Source: a virus
Reading direction: 5' to 3' (one strand)
DNA length: 20,920 nucleotides
Virus record (IMG/VR): IMGVR_UViG_3300042906_000464
Coordinates: 1-20,920 of that record
The notes under the pieces: model-generated
Seen by the model: only the letters and a program-made list of their open reading frames with translations
What the model was told of the DNA's origin: nothing
Database searches by the model: none
Part shown: positions 15,845-20,778 of the stretch, in pieces
How the letters are laid out: each line of letters starts with the position of its first letter
Numbering within the stretch: the stretch's first letter is position 1
Position numbers and translations under genes: made by a program

Positions 15845-15873
15845 CCAAAGTCCTACCGCTAGACGACTCTCCA
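15845..15873 (-). pseudogene. 5' half of a second tRNA (Gln-like)
   Basis: On the minus strand, TGGAGAG followed by TC, GTCT-AGCGGTA-GGAC and TTTGG looks like a tRNA 5' half: acceptor strand, the two-base linker and a complete D-arm. No matching anticodon stem or 3' half follows before the intact tRNA-Gln starts. The acceptor strand TGGAGAG would pair with the 3' half at 15161-15201 (CTCGCCA) at six of seven positions, so the two could be parts of one ancestral tRNA-Gln. This is inference from pairing. Confidence 0.55.
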
Positions 15874-15924
15874 ACAGATTACCAAGTATCCCGATAGCCT
15901 CGGCTGCACGCCCAGTTAGGCTTT

Positions 15925-15957
15925 GGCACGCGGCTCCATTCGTGGTGTCTGCGTGCC
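15925..15957. other. GC-rich hairpin after the 193-residue gene
   Basis: GGCACGC at 15925-15931 pairs with GCGTGCC at 15951-15957, with an inner CCA-TTCG-TGG hairpin in the loop. On the minus strand it begins right after the TAA of the 193-residue gene. There is no U-tract on that strand, so it is not a typical intrinsic terminator. It could stabilise the 3' end or set off the tRNA processing region. On the plus strand it is followed by TTTAGG only. Confidence 0.4.
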
Positions 15958-15958
15958 T

Positions 15959-16540
15959 TTAGGTTGCGGAACCAGTTGACGAACCATCTGACCATAGTGC
16001 CTCCACGCTGTAGGATTGTGACGGTGATTTCCAATCTCGCGGCGGGTCGCCCGACAAATGGCTCGGGTCAACCCAATGCAATTTGTTGTTCGGGTAGGCG
16101 ATGAGCGGCCCAGCCTCCAGCCGGATAATGTGGTGGTCTTTGCTCTGGTCGCTGACCTCCGACCATCCACCGTTGTGCCAGAAAATGCTGAACAGGTAGA
16201 CCCCCGGCCTCCACACTCCGTCCCTGCCTCTGGCGCGGACACGGTGACCCCGCAGGAACTCCATCTCCCGCACCTCGGCGTGGCGGCTAAACGAGTCCCA
16301 CCAGCAGGCGAGTTCTAAAGCCATTGGAGGGCATGGCTTGCTGACAAGGGCATGGATAGGCACCCTCGCCCATTGCGCCCCACAGGCCGCCATAACGCTA
16401 AACATGGGTACCCGTGCAGGTTCGGCCCGGAACCCGAAGATGGTGCAGGGGGTAAACTCCCCGCTGCCCGTCTGGTGGTCATATAGGAATTCGTTGCGGA
16501 TGTACGCCGGGGTGTACGGCGTGTCTACCATGAAGGTCAC
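15959..16540 (-). CDS. Hypothetical 193-residue protein
   Basis: A 193-residue protein with a GTG start in a GTGA overlap with the YbcO-like gene; a GAGGGA ribosome binding site lies upstream. An in-frame ATG follows at codon 4. The N-terminal part contains SGEFTPCTIFGFRAEPARVPMF, then a cysteine-tryptophan stretch (ALELACWWDSFSRHA). The middle has beta-strand runs (GVYLFSIFWHNGG) and HHIIRLEAGPLIA. No membrane segment, nuclease or kinase motif is clear. It is the last protein gene of the minus recombination operon, so a DNA-metabolism or host-takeover role is possible, but I do not recognise the family. Confidence 0.6.
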   Translation of the reverse strand: MTFMVDTPYTPAYIRNEFLYDHQTGSGEFTPCTIFGFRAEPARVPMFSVMAACGAQWARVPIHALVSKPCPPMALELACWWDSFSRHAEVREMEFLRGHRVRARGRDGVWRPGVYLFSIFWHNGGWSEVSDQSKDHHIIRLEAGPLIAYPNNKLHWVDPSHLSGDPPRDWKSPSQSYSVEALWSDGSSTGSAT

Positions 16541-16821
16541 AGTAGTCCCTCTCGGTTGAGTTGTGCGAGGGTTCGCGCCATGCCTTCGAGATGCAGCAGG
16601 CGCACATAGTCGCGGTCAAGGTCGGTATGCGCTCGACGGTCGATAGCATCGTGGCACGCGCTACAGGCCCATGCGCCAAGGATGTCGGGCGACTTCATGC
16701 CAATCCCAGATACCCCGGCAAGCCGGTAGTGCGCCAGCACAGTTGTCTCGCTGTTGTGGTTGCACACCTCTGGGATACGCACCATGCAGCCTCGCCCTCG
16801 GGCTTCCTTACGCAGTTTCAT
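16537..16821 (-). CDS. ybcO: YbcO-like putative nuclease (DUF1364)
   Basis: A 94-residue zinc-motif protein that matches the YbcO / DUF1364 pattern: LRKEARGRGCMVRIPEVCNH (C12, C20), ETTVLAHYRLAGVSGIGMKS, then ACSACHDAIDRRAH (C53, C56, H57) and LEGMART near the C-terminus. YbcO, known from the Escherichia coli DLP12 prophage, is a putative structure-specific or single-strand nuclease of an HNH-like fold. Here the four cysteines and H31/H57 are conserved. It overlaps the NinB-like gene by 14 bases and the next gene by GTGA, with a GGAG site before the ATG at 16821. Confidence 0.8.
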   Translation of the reverse strand: MKLRKEARGRGCMVRIPEVCNHNSETTVLAHYRLAGVSGIGMKSPDILGAWACSACHDAIDRRAHTDLDRDYVRLLHLEGMARTLAQLNREGLL

Positions 16822-17218
16822 ACGACGGCTCCGGTATCACGATGCCCATATCAAGGCACTTTGTTTCGAGGAACAGCAAGTAATCGCTGAACTCTTGTTT
16901 GTCGAGCGCAGAGGAACGCTTGAGCGGTCGCAGGCGCTTCCTGCCAAACCCTTCCAGCGTCTCCCATCCAAAACACTCGCCCAGAAAGTAATCGTGCAGG
17001 TCATCGCGTGTCCATCCGCGCAACGCCTCGCCACCGCCGTCGATGATGGCGGGATACACCACGCCCCACAGGAACTTGTTCTGTTGGTTGGTGCGCGGCT
17101 TCTTCCACTCCGTAACCTCGACCGCCCATGTCTTGAGCGGGTCAAGGTTGGACACCATCCGCGCCACGACAGATGCCATAGCGTCGGGTCTGGTGCCTCG
17201 CGGGAAGATTCGTTTCAT
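16808..17218 (-). CDS. NinB/Orf-like recombination accessory protein
   Basis: A 136-residue protein that fits NinB (lambda Orf)-type recombination proteins: a first beta domain, then TNQQNKFLWGVVYPAI (a common NinB signature with two Gln and a Trp), WTRDDLHDYFLGECFGW, GFGRKRLRPLKRSSALD, and a C-terminal helix FSDYLLFLETKCLDMG that ends in VIPEP. The frame extends to 17257, but the ATG at 17216-17218 forms an ATGA overlap with the glycosyltransferase stop and is preferred. Lambda Orf binds single-stranded DNA and supports Red recombination. Co-location with annealing, exonuclease and YbcO genes supports that. Family assignment is moderate. Confidence 0.55.
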   Translation of the reverse strand: MKRIFPRGTRPDAMASVVARMVSNLDPLKTWAVEVTEWKKPRTNQQNKFLWGVVYPAIIDGGGEALRGWTRDDLHDYFLGECFGWETLEGFGRKRLRPLKRSSALDKQEFSDYLLFLETKCLDMGIVIPEPSYETA

Positions 17219-17892
17219 CGCTCGGATGCCCTCACCCGTCCAGCCCATTGCTTCCATTCGTAAGCGTATTCAACATTCTGGTACTCATCGAACCACGGGC
17301 CACCCTCGGTGAAATGCACGCAAGTCGGGTCAGGAACCTGCGCCCGTGTGTGCCAGCCCTCAAGGTAATTAAAAGTCGGCGGCAACGCACCAATGTGCCG
17401 GTCGTTTACCCACATAAATCTGTGCAGATACATCCCGGTTTCGCTGTTCACGATTTCGGGTGTCAACCCACCCATTGACGGATGGCTGCAATTGAACCAC
17501 ATAAACGACGACCAGTTTTTGCGCGGGTATTGGCGCTGTACCTGCCCGTCCATCTTTGTCAGGGATGTGGGTTTGTAGTCGTGCTGCACGCACCACACGG
17601 CAACATCAGGATTGTTGAAGTCGAACAACGGCTTCAGACTGTGCCGTACCAGAAAGTCACAGTCCATGAACAAAGCATTGCCCCTAAAGTTGCAGAGCGC
17701 AGGCACGAGGAACCGGCTGAAACTAAACTCCGTGGATGAGAACGGGTCTGGTTCGCGCCAGTACATCCCCATTTCACGGAGGTCATCTAGTCGAAGCGCG
17801 ACAACCTCTGCCTCCATGTGTTCCAGAATGGACGCACGAGCCACCTCGTAGGCGATGTCCTCGCGGCTATCGTATCCGATGAAGATTTTCAA
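17215..17892 (-). CDS. GT-A-fold glycosyltransferase (GT8-like)
   Basis: A 225-residue protein. The N-terminus MKIFIGYDSREDIAYEVARASI is the nucleotide-sugar entry strand of GT-A-fold phage transferases. FMDCDFLVR at about residues 75-83 holds the D77-C-D79 (DxD-type) motif that binds a metal and UDP-sugar. Later PPTFNYLEGWH and VPDPTCVHFTEGGPW form the acceptor part. The start is TTG (17892), overlapping the SSB-like stop as TTGA. The sugar donor and the target are unknown; modification of host surface or phage DNA/protein is inferred. It is inserted between ssDNA-binding and NinB-like genes, a typical place for an accessory gene in a recombination operon. Confidence 0.75.
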   Translation of the reverse strand: MKIFIGYDSREDIAYEVARASILEHMEAEVVALRLDDLREMGMYWREPDPFSSTEFSFSRFLVPALCNFRGNALFMDCDFLVRHSLKPLFDFNNPDVAVWCVQHDYKPTSLTKMDGQVQRQYPRKNWSSFMWFNCSHPSMGGLTPEIVNSETGMYLHRFMWVNDRHIGALPPTFNYLEGWHTRAQVPDPTCVHFTEGGPWFDEYQNVEYAYEWKQWAGRVRASER

Positions 17893-18149
17893 AACGGCAA
17901 ATCCTCATCGTCGTTGAACTTCTCGGGGTTTTGCTCTGCCATTGTCTTGGGACGCGCAGCCTGCTTCGGCTCGAACTTGAGGGACATGAAGGCATCGCCG
18001 GTCTTACTGCTGCGCTTAATCCACGCGCTGATGTTGAGGTCGATGTTGTCAATGACGGCAGAGCCACGGTAGTTAGGCGCTTTTTCGTTTCCCTTCTGGT
18101 CGTTCTTGAACAAAACGCCACGGTTGTTGTTGTCATACTGCTTGTTCAC
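17889..18149 (-). CDS. Small ssDNA-binding-like protein with SSB-type acidic tail
   Basis: An 86-residue protein with a GTG start inside a GTGA overlap. The core (NYRGSAVIDNIDLNISAWIKR, then DAFMSLKFEPKQ) resembles a short OB-like beta barrel also found in phage DUF736-like small proteins, while the end DDEDLPF closely resembles the SSB C-terminal tip (DDDIPF) that recruits repair proteins. It sits directly after the exonuclease and annealing protein, where a ssDNA-binding protein would be useful. Family assignment is by tail and context; no direct motif for a full SSB fold can be seen. Confidence 0.5.
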   Translation of the reverse strand: MNKQYDNNNRGVLFKNDQKGNEKAPNYRGSAVIDNIDLNISAWIKRSSKTGDAFMSLKFEPKQAARPKTMAEQNPEKFNDDEDLPF

Positions 18150-18754
18150 AGGGTCACCTTTTCTAGTTTGTTAAGTTTGTCGTCCAACTCTTGCAGGAAA
18201 GTAGTTACCTCCTGCTCAAGTATCTTGATGTAGTCGTCATCACGCGGGACGCGCACGACTAACAGTTGCAGCCGCTCGGGCAAACGCGGGTCGTAGGACA
18301 CGAAATCGCACCACGGTCTGCCCGTGCAAGCCATCTGCCATTGCATCTGCGTGAAGTATTTAAGGGGGGGAAGTTCTGCCAACACATACTCAAGGTGAGT
18401 AGCGGTGTTAGGGCATTTGACCTCTATCAAACCATCCTCGGCAAACCCGTCGGGGGAGGCACCAGACATTGCAACAGTCGGATGGTCTATAAAGCCGACA
18501 TCCTCAACCAGTATCCCGGTCTTTGCGGCGTAGGCTGCTTTGGCTTGCGGCTCGGTTTGGGTACCCCATTCCATCGCTGCATTGCTGAACGAAGATGCCT
18601 TCTGACCCGTCAGCCGCTCAACCACAAGGTCAGCCATGTAGTTAGCGCGACCTGCGCCATAGCCGGTCTTGGTCTTGGCGATGACATCCGCAACGCGGGA
18701 GGCTGTGACCTTGCCAAGCCTTGCCGCAAACCAGTCGTCTGTACGCTGTTCCAT
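18146..18754 (-). CDS. YqaJ/lambda-Exo-type viral recombinase exonuclease
   Basis: A 202-residue nuclease of the YqaJ / lambda exonuclease fold. The N-terminus (RTDDWFAARLGKVTAS) matches family helix alpha-1; MEWGTQTEPQAKAAY holds the E-then-G-x-x-x-E region; GASPDGFAEDGLIEVKCPN supplies the PD-(D/E)XK residues D102, E111 and K113; and FTQMQWQMACTG supplies the conserved Gln helix. The enzyme digests one strand at double-stranded ends to feed the annealing protein encoded upstream. It overlaps that gene by one base (TAATG). A C7 run in the gene is not associated with a frameshift. Confidence 0.85.
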   Translation of the reverse strand: MEQRTDDWFAARLGKVTASRVADVIAKTKTGYGAGRANYMADLVVERLTGQKASSFSNAAMEWGTQTEPQAKAAYAAKTGILVEDVGFIDHPTVAMSGASPDGFAEDGLIEVKCPNTATHLEYVLAELPPLKYFTQMQWQMACTGRPWCDFVSYDPRLPERLQLLVVRVPRDDDYIKILEQEVTTFLQELDDKLNKLEKVTL

Positions 18755-19272
18755 TAGGCTAGTTCCTTCTTGCGTGCGCTGAACGCATCCATGTGCGCTG
18801 CGCGGATGGCGGGGTCAAGTGATTTGAACAAGGTAACAAGCGCAGCCGCGTCAGTCACAGACGCAATCTGCGCCAGCACTTCGGGGTTAGGCTCGACCTT
18901 CTCCGACTCTGGCAAGTCCTCGCCTGCGTAGATGTAAAGGCCGAGGCCGTGCATTGCGATGGCCTTTGTAAGACAACGCATGATGGCGCTATTCACGGCA
19001 AACGCATCGGGGTTGACGATTGCTCGGTTCCGGTTGTCCATCACCGGCAGGACGCAAGTCTTGGTGTTACCCTTCACCTCGACCGACACCTTGACCATAG
19101 CGGTGCCGTCCGGCAGGAACATCGCAGGGCGGTCGGCCCATTCGTGCGCGTTCCACCACGCGCCGGGGTCGAGTTTCAGCACCTCGGCCCACGCCCATGC
19201 CCATGACAAATAGGTGAGGTTGCCTTTCTTTTCAACATGGTCGTTAACATTGATTTTTAGAAGGTCTGACAT
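18754..19272 (-). CDS. DUF1071 (Sak-type) single-strand annealing protein
   Basis: A 172-residue protein with the DUF1071/Sak-family pattern: GNLTYLSWAWAWAEVLKLDPG near residues 17-37, then PDGTAMVKVSVEVKGNTKTCVLPVMD, and SAIMRCLTKAIAMHGLGLYIYAGEDLP (about residues 95-120). Such proteins anneal complementary single strands (Rad52-like). The C-terminal 40 residues are helical and Ala-rich. The ATG at 19272 lies 16 bases inside the preceding 52-residue gene. It forms a two-component recombination system with the YqaJ exonuclease and the SSB-like protein. Confidence 0.85.
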   Translation of the reverse strand: MSDLLKINVNDHVEKKGNLTYLSWAWAWAEVLKLDPGAWWNAHEWADRPAMFLPDGTAMVKVSVEVKGNTKTCVLPVMDNRNRAIVNPDAFAVNSAIMRCLTKAIAMHGLGLYIYAGEDLPESEKVEPNPEVLAQIASVTDAAALVTLFKSLDPAIRAAHMDAFSARKKELA

Positions 19273-19415
19273 TTCTTGCTCTCCTCAATCATTTGTTTAA
19301 GTTCGCGCCGCAGTTCGTTGTGGCGGTCGATATCGGCTTGCGTCCAAGTAAAGATGACCGGCTCGGTGTAATACCGGCGTTCCTCACACTCGCGTTGCTG
19401 TTGCCAGTCGTCCAT
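19257..19415 (-). CDS. Hypothetical 52-residue acidic/basic helical protein
   Basis: A small helical protein rich in Glu, Arg, Gln and Lys (MDDWQQQRECEERRYYTEP and DIDRHNELRRELKQMIEESK). The frame begins upstream at a GTG (19439), but the ATG at 19415 is chosen because it overlaps the stop of the 25-residue microprotein (TGATG) and is preceded by GAGG at a good distance. It overlaps the annealing-protein start by 16 bases. No domain is recognised; the mixed charge and amphipathic pattern suggests a helical protein or a DNA or partner binder. Confidence 0.5.
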   Translation of the reverse strand: MDDWQQQRECEERRYYTEPVIFTWTQADIDRHNELRRELKQMIEESKKCQTF

Positions 19416-19492
19416 CAGAAAGTCCTCACAGCAAGCCACGCGAGGGCGGCAAACATGGCAAACGAGAACAGGTACAGGCCAGCGGTTTTCAT
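19415..19492 (-). CDS. 25-residue single-TM membrane microprotein
   Basis: A 26-codon ORF, ATG at 19492 to TGA at 19415-19417. It encodes 25 residues: a Lys near the start (MKTAGLY), a hydrophobic helix (LFSFAMFAALAWLAV) and a short basic end (RTF). The ATG overlaps the preceding stop (ATGA at 19489-19492), and the stop overlaps the next ATG (TGATG). The chained overlaps on both sides favour translation. Small single-pass phage membrane proteins often regulate lysis, exclusion or host enzymes; no specific role can be assigned. Confidence 0.5.
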   Translation of the reverse strand: MKTAGLYLFSFAMFAALAWLAVRTF

Positions 19493-19683
19493 ATCGATGT
19501 CCTCGCCATGTGCAGGGCTTGAAACATCAGCCGTTGGTTGGTTCTAGCGCAGGTAACAAACGCTGCACGGATGTCTGCGTGCGCTCTTGCGTGCTTCATC
19601 GCAAGGTCACGGGCTGCTCGGGATTCACCTGCTACGATTGCCCAGCGGATTGATGCGGGCAGGTGTTTTGGGATGGGTCGCAT
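19489..19683 (-). CDS. Hypothetical 64-residue basic protein, first gene of the minus operon
   Basis: A 64-residue Ala/Arg-rich protein (IRWAIVAGESRAARDLAMKH, ARAHADIRAAF). It is the first gene after the promoter at 19731-19759 and has an AGGAG ribosome binding site eight bases before the ATG. It lies just ahead of the microprotein with an ATGA overlap. The amphipathic helices and basic charge could suit DNA binding, but no motif is recognised. Its first position in the recombination operon suggests an early accessory protein. Confidence 0.55.
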   Translation of the reverse strand: MRPIPKHLPASIRWAIVAGESRAARDLAMKHARAHADIRAAFVTCARTNQRLMFQALHMARTSI

Positions 19684-19705
19684 ATCTATTGCTCCTATCT
19701 GTGGA
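19684..19705 (-). promoter_or_regulatory. Repeated 5' leader with AGGAGCAA ribosome binding site (copy 1)
   Basis: Immediately upstream of the 64-residue gene, the leader reads TCCACAGATAGGAGCAAT. Nearly the same block (TCCACAGACAGGAGCAAC) precedes the 67-residue gene at 20350-20370, and the shorter AGGAGCAACAGAT precedes the 102-residue gene at 20115-20132. The AGGAGC core is an SD match. The extended identity beyond the SD points to a duplicated leader that could give co-ordinated translation of the early genes. Confidence 0.55.
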
Positions 19706-19706
19706 A

Positions 19707-19726
19707 CCAGTCGTTAGTGACTGTGG
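19707..19726. promoter_or_regulatory. Inverted repeat downstream of the operon promoter (possible operator)
   Basis: CAGTC at 19708-19712 and GACTG at 19719-19723 form an inverted repeat (gap six bases), flanked by ACC and GGT. It lies just downstream of the -10 hexamer of the minus-strand promoter at 19731-19759, in the 5' leader. This position fits an operator for a repressor or a leader hairpin. No protein partner is identified. Confidence 0.35.
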
Positions 19727-19730
19727 TGGA

Positions 19731-19759
19731 AGTATGGACTATTAATTAACCGGGGTCAA
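19731..19759 (-). promoter_or_regulatory. Sigma70-type promoter of the minus recombination operon
   Basis: On the minus strand, TTGACC (19754-19759) and CATACT (19731-19736) are 17 bases apart, a strong -35 and a reasonable -10 match. The spacer holds a TTAATTAA palindrome. The predicted start of transcription lies about 40 bases upstream of the first gene at 19683, so this promoter would drive the run of genes down to about 15959 and perhaps the tRNA/HNH locus. This is a sequence-pattern prediction. Confidence 0.65.
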
Positions 19760-19770
19760 CACTTATTTTG

Positions 19771-19796
19771 AAAAGGCGGGGTGGCAGTCCCCCGCC
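19771..19796 (-). terminator. Intrinsic terminator after the 102-residue gene
   Basis: On the minus strand GGCGGGG pairs with CCCCGCC (19775-19781 and 19790-19796, loop eight bases), followed by TTTTC. It lies just downstream of the stop of the 102-residue gene and just before the promoter at 19731-19759. It would isolate the two small early genes from the recombination operon. Confidence 0.75.
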
Positions 19797-19805
19797 GGGA
19801 GTGGG

Positions 19806-20114
19806 TTAGGCTTGCAATTCCTTGTGGAACCGAGCCGGGACTTTGACGGCAACGCGACCGTAGGCATCTTCAAAGAAGGCGGGCAACTTGCCGTCCGCGA
19901 TGTACGACCAAGCGGTGCTAATCAAATCGCCGTCAGCGTTATACATCCGGCGCTCCACGCCAATGTCGATGTAATGGCTGTAAGGAACGGTGAGCGAGTC
20001 AGCGTAACGCTTGGCATCGGCGTAGGTGTCGAAGTGGTTGCTGTCAACGATGTCGTTGCAGCCGTCGCGGTAGTCCTCGATAAGTTCTACCGTCCATTCG
20101 TAGTAAGCGGGCAT
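19806..20114 (-). CDS. Hypothetical 102-residue acidic protein
   Basis: A 102-residue acidic protein with several aromatic residues: MPAYYEWTVELIEDYRDG, DSNHFDTYADAKRYADSLT and PYSHYIDIGVERRMYNADGD. The pattern of a short beta-hairpin followed by the D-x-x-x-A-x-x-x-A-D helix is typical of small phage proteins, but no named domain is recognised. An AGGAGCAA ribosome binding site lies just upstream. It is the second gene of a two-gene minus-strand unit read from 20414 and ended by the terminator at 19771-19796. Its possible job is an early host-takeover or anti-defence function, inferred only from position. Confidence 0.6.
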   Translation of the reverse strand: MPAYYEWTVELIEDYRDGCNDIVDSNHFDTYADAKRYADSLTVPYSHYIDIGVERRMYNADGDLISTAWSYIADGKLPAFFEDAYGRVAVKVPARFHKELQA

Positions 20115-20145
20115 ATCTGTTGCTCCTAGAAGTGATGCTGTTGAA

Positions 20146-20349
20146 TTAAACAGCGTTCATCGCGGCAATGAAACGCGGGTTTTGCTCGGCCCAGCGGCAA
20201 AAGTGAAACTGTTCGTTTTCATCATGCGAAACTGAATACGAAGCACGCGTCAAAGCGGTGTGAATGCTTTCACCGCACCACAAGAAAAACAGAGCGTAGT
20301 TGAGGCCAATTTCCAACTGCTGCTCGGTAAATATAGGTTGCTTGGTCAT
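20146..20349 (-). CDS. Hypothetical 67-residue early protein
   Basis: A 67-residue protein; the frame continues upstream to 20613, but the ATG at 20349 is chosen because an AGGAGC site lies nine bases upstream and a promoter lies beyond it. The sequence holds an N-terminal helix (EQQLEIGLNYALFFLWCGES), a SYSVSHDENEQFHF stretch, and a C-terminal WAEQNPRF. It has no transmembrane segment clear enough to call. It is the first gene of the minus unit next to the divergent regulator, so it probably belongs to the earliest transcript. Confidence 0.6.
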   Translation of the reverse strand: MTKQPIFTEQQLEIGLNYALFFLWCGESIHTALTRASYSVSHDENEQFHFCRWAEQNPRFIAAMNAV

Positions 20350-20370
20350 GTCGTTGCTCCTGTCTGTGGA
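20350..20370 (-). promoter_or_regulatory. Repeated 5' leader with AGGAGCAA ribosome binding site (copy 2)
   Basis: Second copy of the conserved leader TCCACAGACAGGAGCAAC described at 19684-19705, with the SD core AGGAGC upstream of the ATG at 20349. The match is 16 of 18 bases with copy 1. Confidence 0.55.
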
Positions 20371-20386
20371 TTGATTCGACAGGGAT

Positions 20387-20414
20387 AGGTTAACACAGGT
20401 TACGGGTATGTCAA
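20387..20414 (-). promoter_or_regulatory. Sigma70-type promoter for the 67/102-residue genes
   Basis: On the minus strand, a perfect -35 TTGACA (20409-20414) and TAACCT (20387-20392) with a 16-base spacer. The -10 is a partial match. A GTTAAC palindrome (20389-20394) overlaps the -10, a good place for an operator. It is back to back with the plus-strand promoter for the Cro-like gene. Confidence 0.55.
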
Positions 20415-20423
20415 CACCCCCCC

Positions 20424-20451
20424 TTGAAATATTTTTCACGCCCGTTAACTT
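20424..20451 (+). promoter_or_regulatory. Candidate promoter for the Cro-like gene (possibly leaderless)
   Basis: TTGAAA (20424-20429) and TAACTT (20446-20451) with a 16-base spacer. A start of transcription about seven bases after the -10 would fall at or right before the ATG at 20459, giving a leaderless mRNA, as known for lambda cI from PRM. The GTTAAC palindrome (20444-20449) overlaps the -10. The -10 match is weak. Confidence 0.35.
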
Positions 20452-20458
20452 ACCGCCT

Positions 20459-20650
20459 ATGGACATCCAAGCCGCCCTAGCCGTTGCCGGTAGCAAAGCC
20501 GCCCTCGCCCGTAAACTTGGGGTGTCCCGCCCTGCCGTCAGCAGGTGGGTCAAGGCAGGGAAACTACCTGCCATGCGCGTATGGCAATGGAAGGCGCTAG
20601 AAGCCGTCACCACGCCCGTTACAGCCGATTCTACGCCTACCCCCGGCTGA
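20459..20650 (+). CDS. Cro/YdaS-like helix-turn-helix regulator
   Basis: A 63-residue DNA-binding protein whose HTH region is GSKAALARKLGVSRPAVSRW (about residues 11-30), followed by VKAGKLPAMRVWQWKALEAV. This is the short Cro/YdaS-type fold of phage regulators. The frame is open to an ATG at 20408 with no good SD; the ATG at 20459 is preferred because it starts the conserved fold (MDIQAALAVAG) and suits the promoter upstream. It is divergent from the minus early genes, as in a phage switch. The C-terminal tail (TTPVTADSTPTPG) is low complexity. Confidence 0.65.
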   Translation: MDIQAALAVAGSKAALARKLGVSRPAVSRWVKAGKLPAMRVWQWKALEAVTTPVTADSTPTPG

Positions 20651-20699
20651 CCCCTACCCCTGCTGTAAAGCCGCTATAAGCGATTCTGCGACCCCCAGA

Positions 20700-20727
20700 A
20701 ACGACAAACCCCCGCACATGGCGGGGG
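20700..20727 (-). terminator. Intrinsic-type terminator hairpin
   Basis: CCCCCGC (20709-20715) pairs with GCGGGGG (20721-20727), loop of five bases. On the minus strand the stem is followed by TTTGTCG, a short U-tract. On the plus strand only CTTGACG follows, so the minus direction is preferred. It would stop leftward transcription before the Cro-like gene. Confidence 0.6.
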
Positions 20728-20778
20728 CTTGACGGGGCGGGGGGAATGCCCTTACGCTTGAGATGCTGTTCTCGCGTG
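20700..20778 (-). ncRNA. Candidate small RNA of about 75-80 nt (leftward)
   Basis: A minus-strand promoter at 20785-20813 and the terminator at 20700-20727 enclose a short transcript of about 75-80 bases ending in the GC-rich hairpin. No long ORF with a ribosome binding site is convincing inside it. The transcript would lie next to, and read towards, the Cro-like gene on the opposite strand. It could be a small regulatory RNA or a terminated leader. This is a sequence-pattern prediction. Confidence 0.3.

Noticed and set aside
15201-15876. A group I intron or intein containing the HNH gene
   Set aside because: The 5' flank contains a complete tRNA and no intron core was seen; the HNH gene touches the tRNA elements directly.
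16808-17257. Longer start at 17257 for the NinB-like protein
   Set aside because: The ATG at 17218 gives the usual ATGA overlap with the upstream stop, and the extra residues lie within the glycosyltransferase gene.
16058-19213. Plus-strand frames over the minus operon (for example 16754-17263 and 18266-18757)
   Set aside because: The opposite-strand genes are supported by family motifs and by chained start/stop overlaps; these frames have neither.
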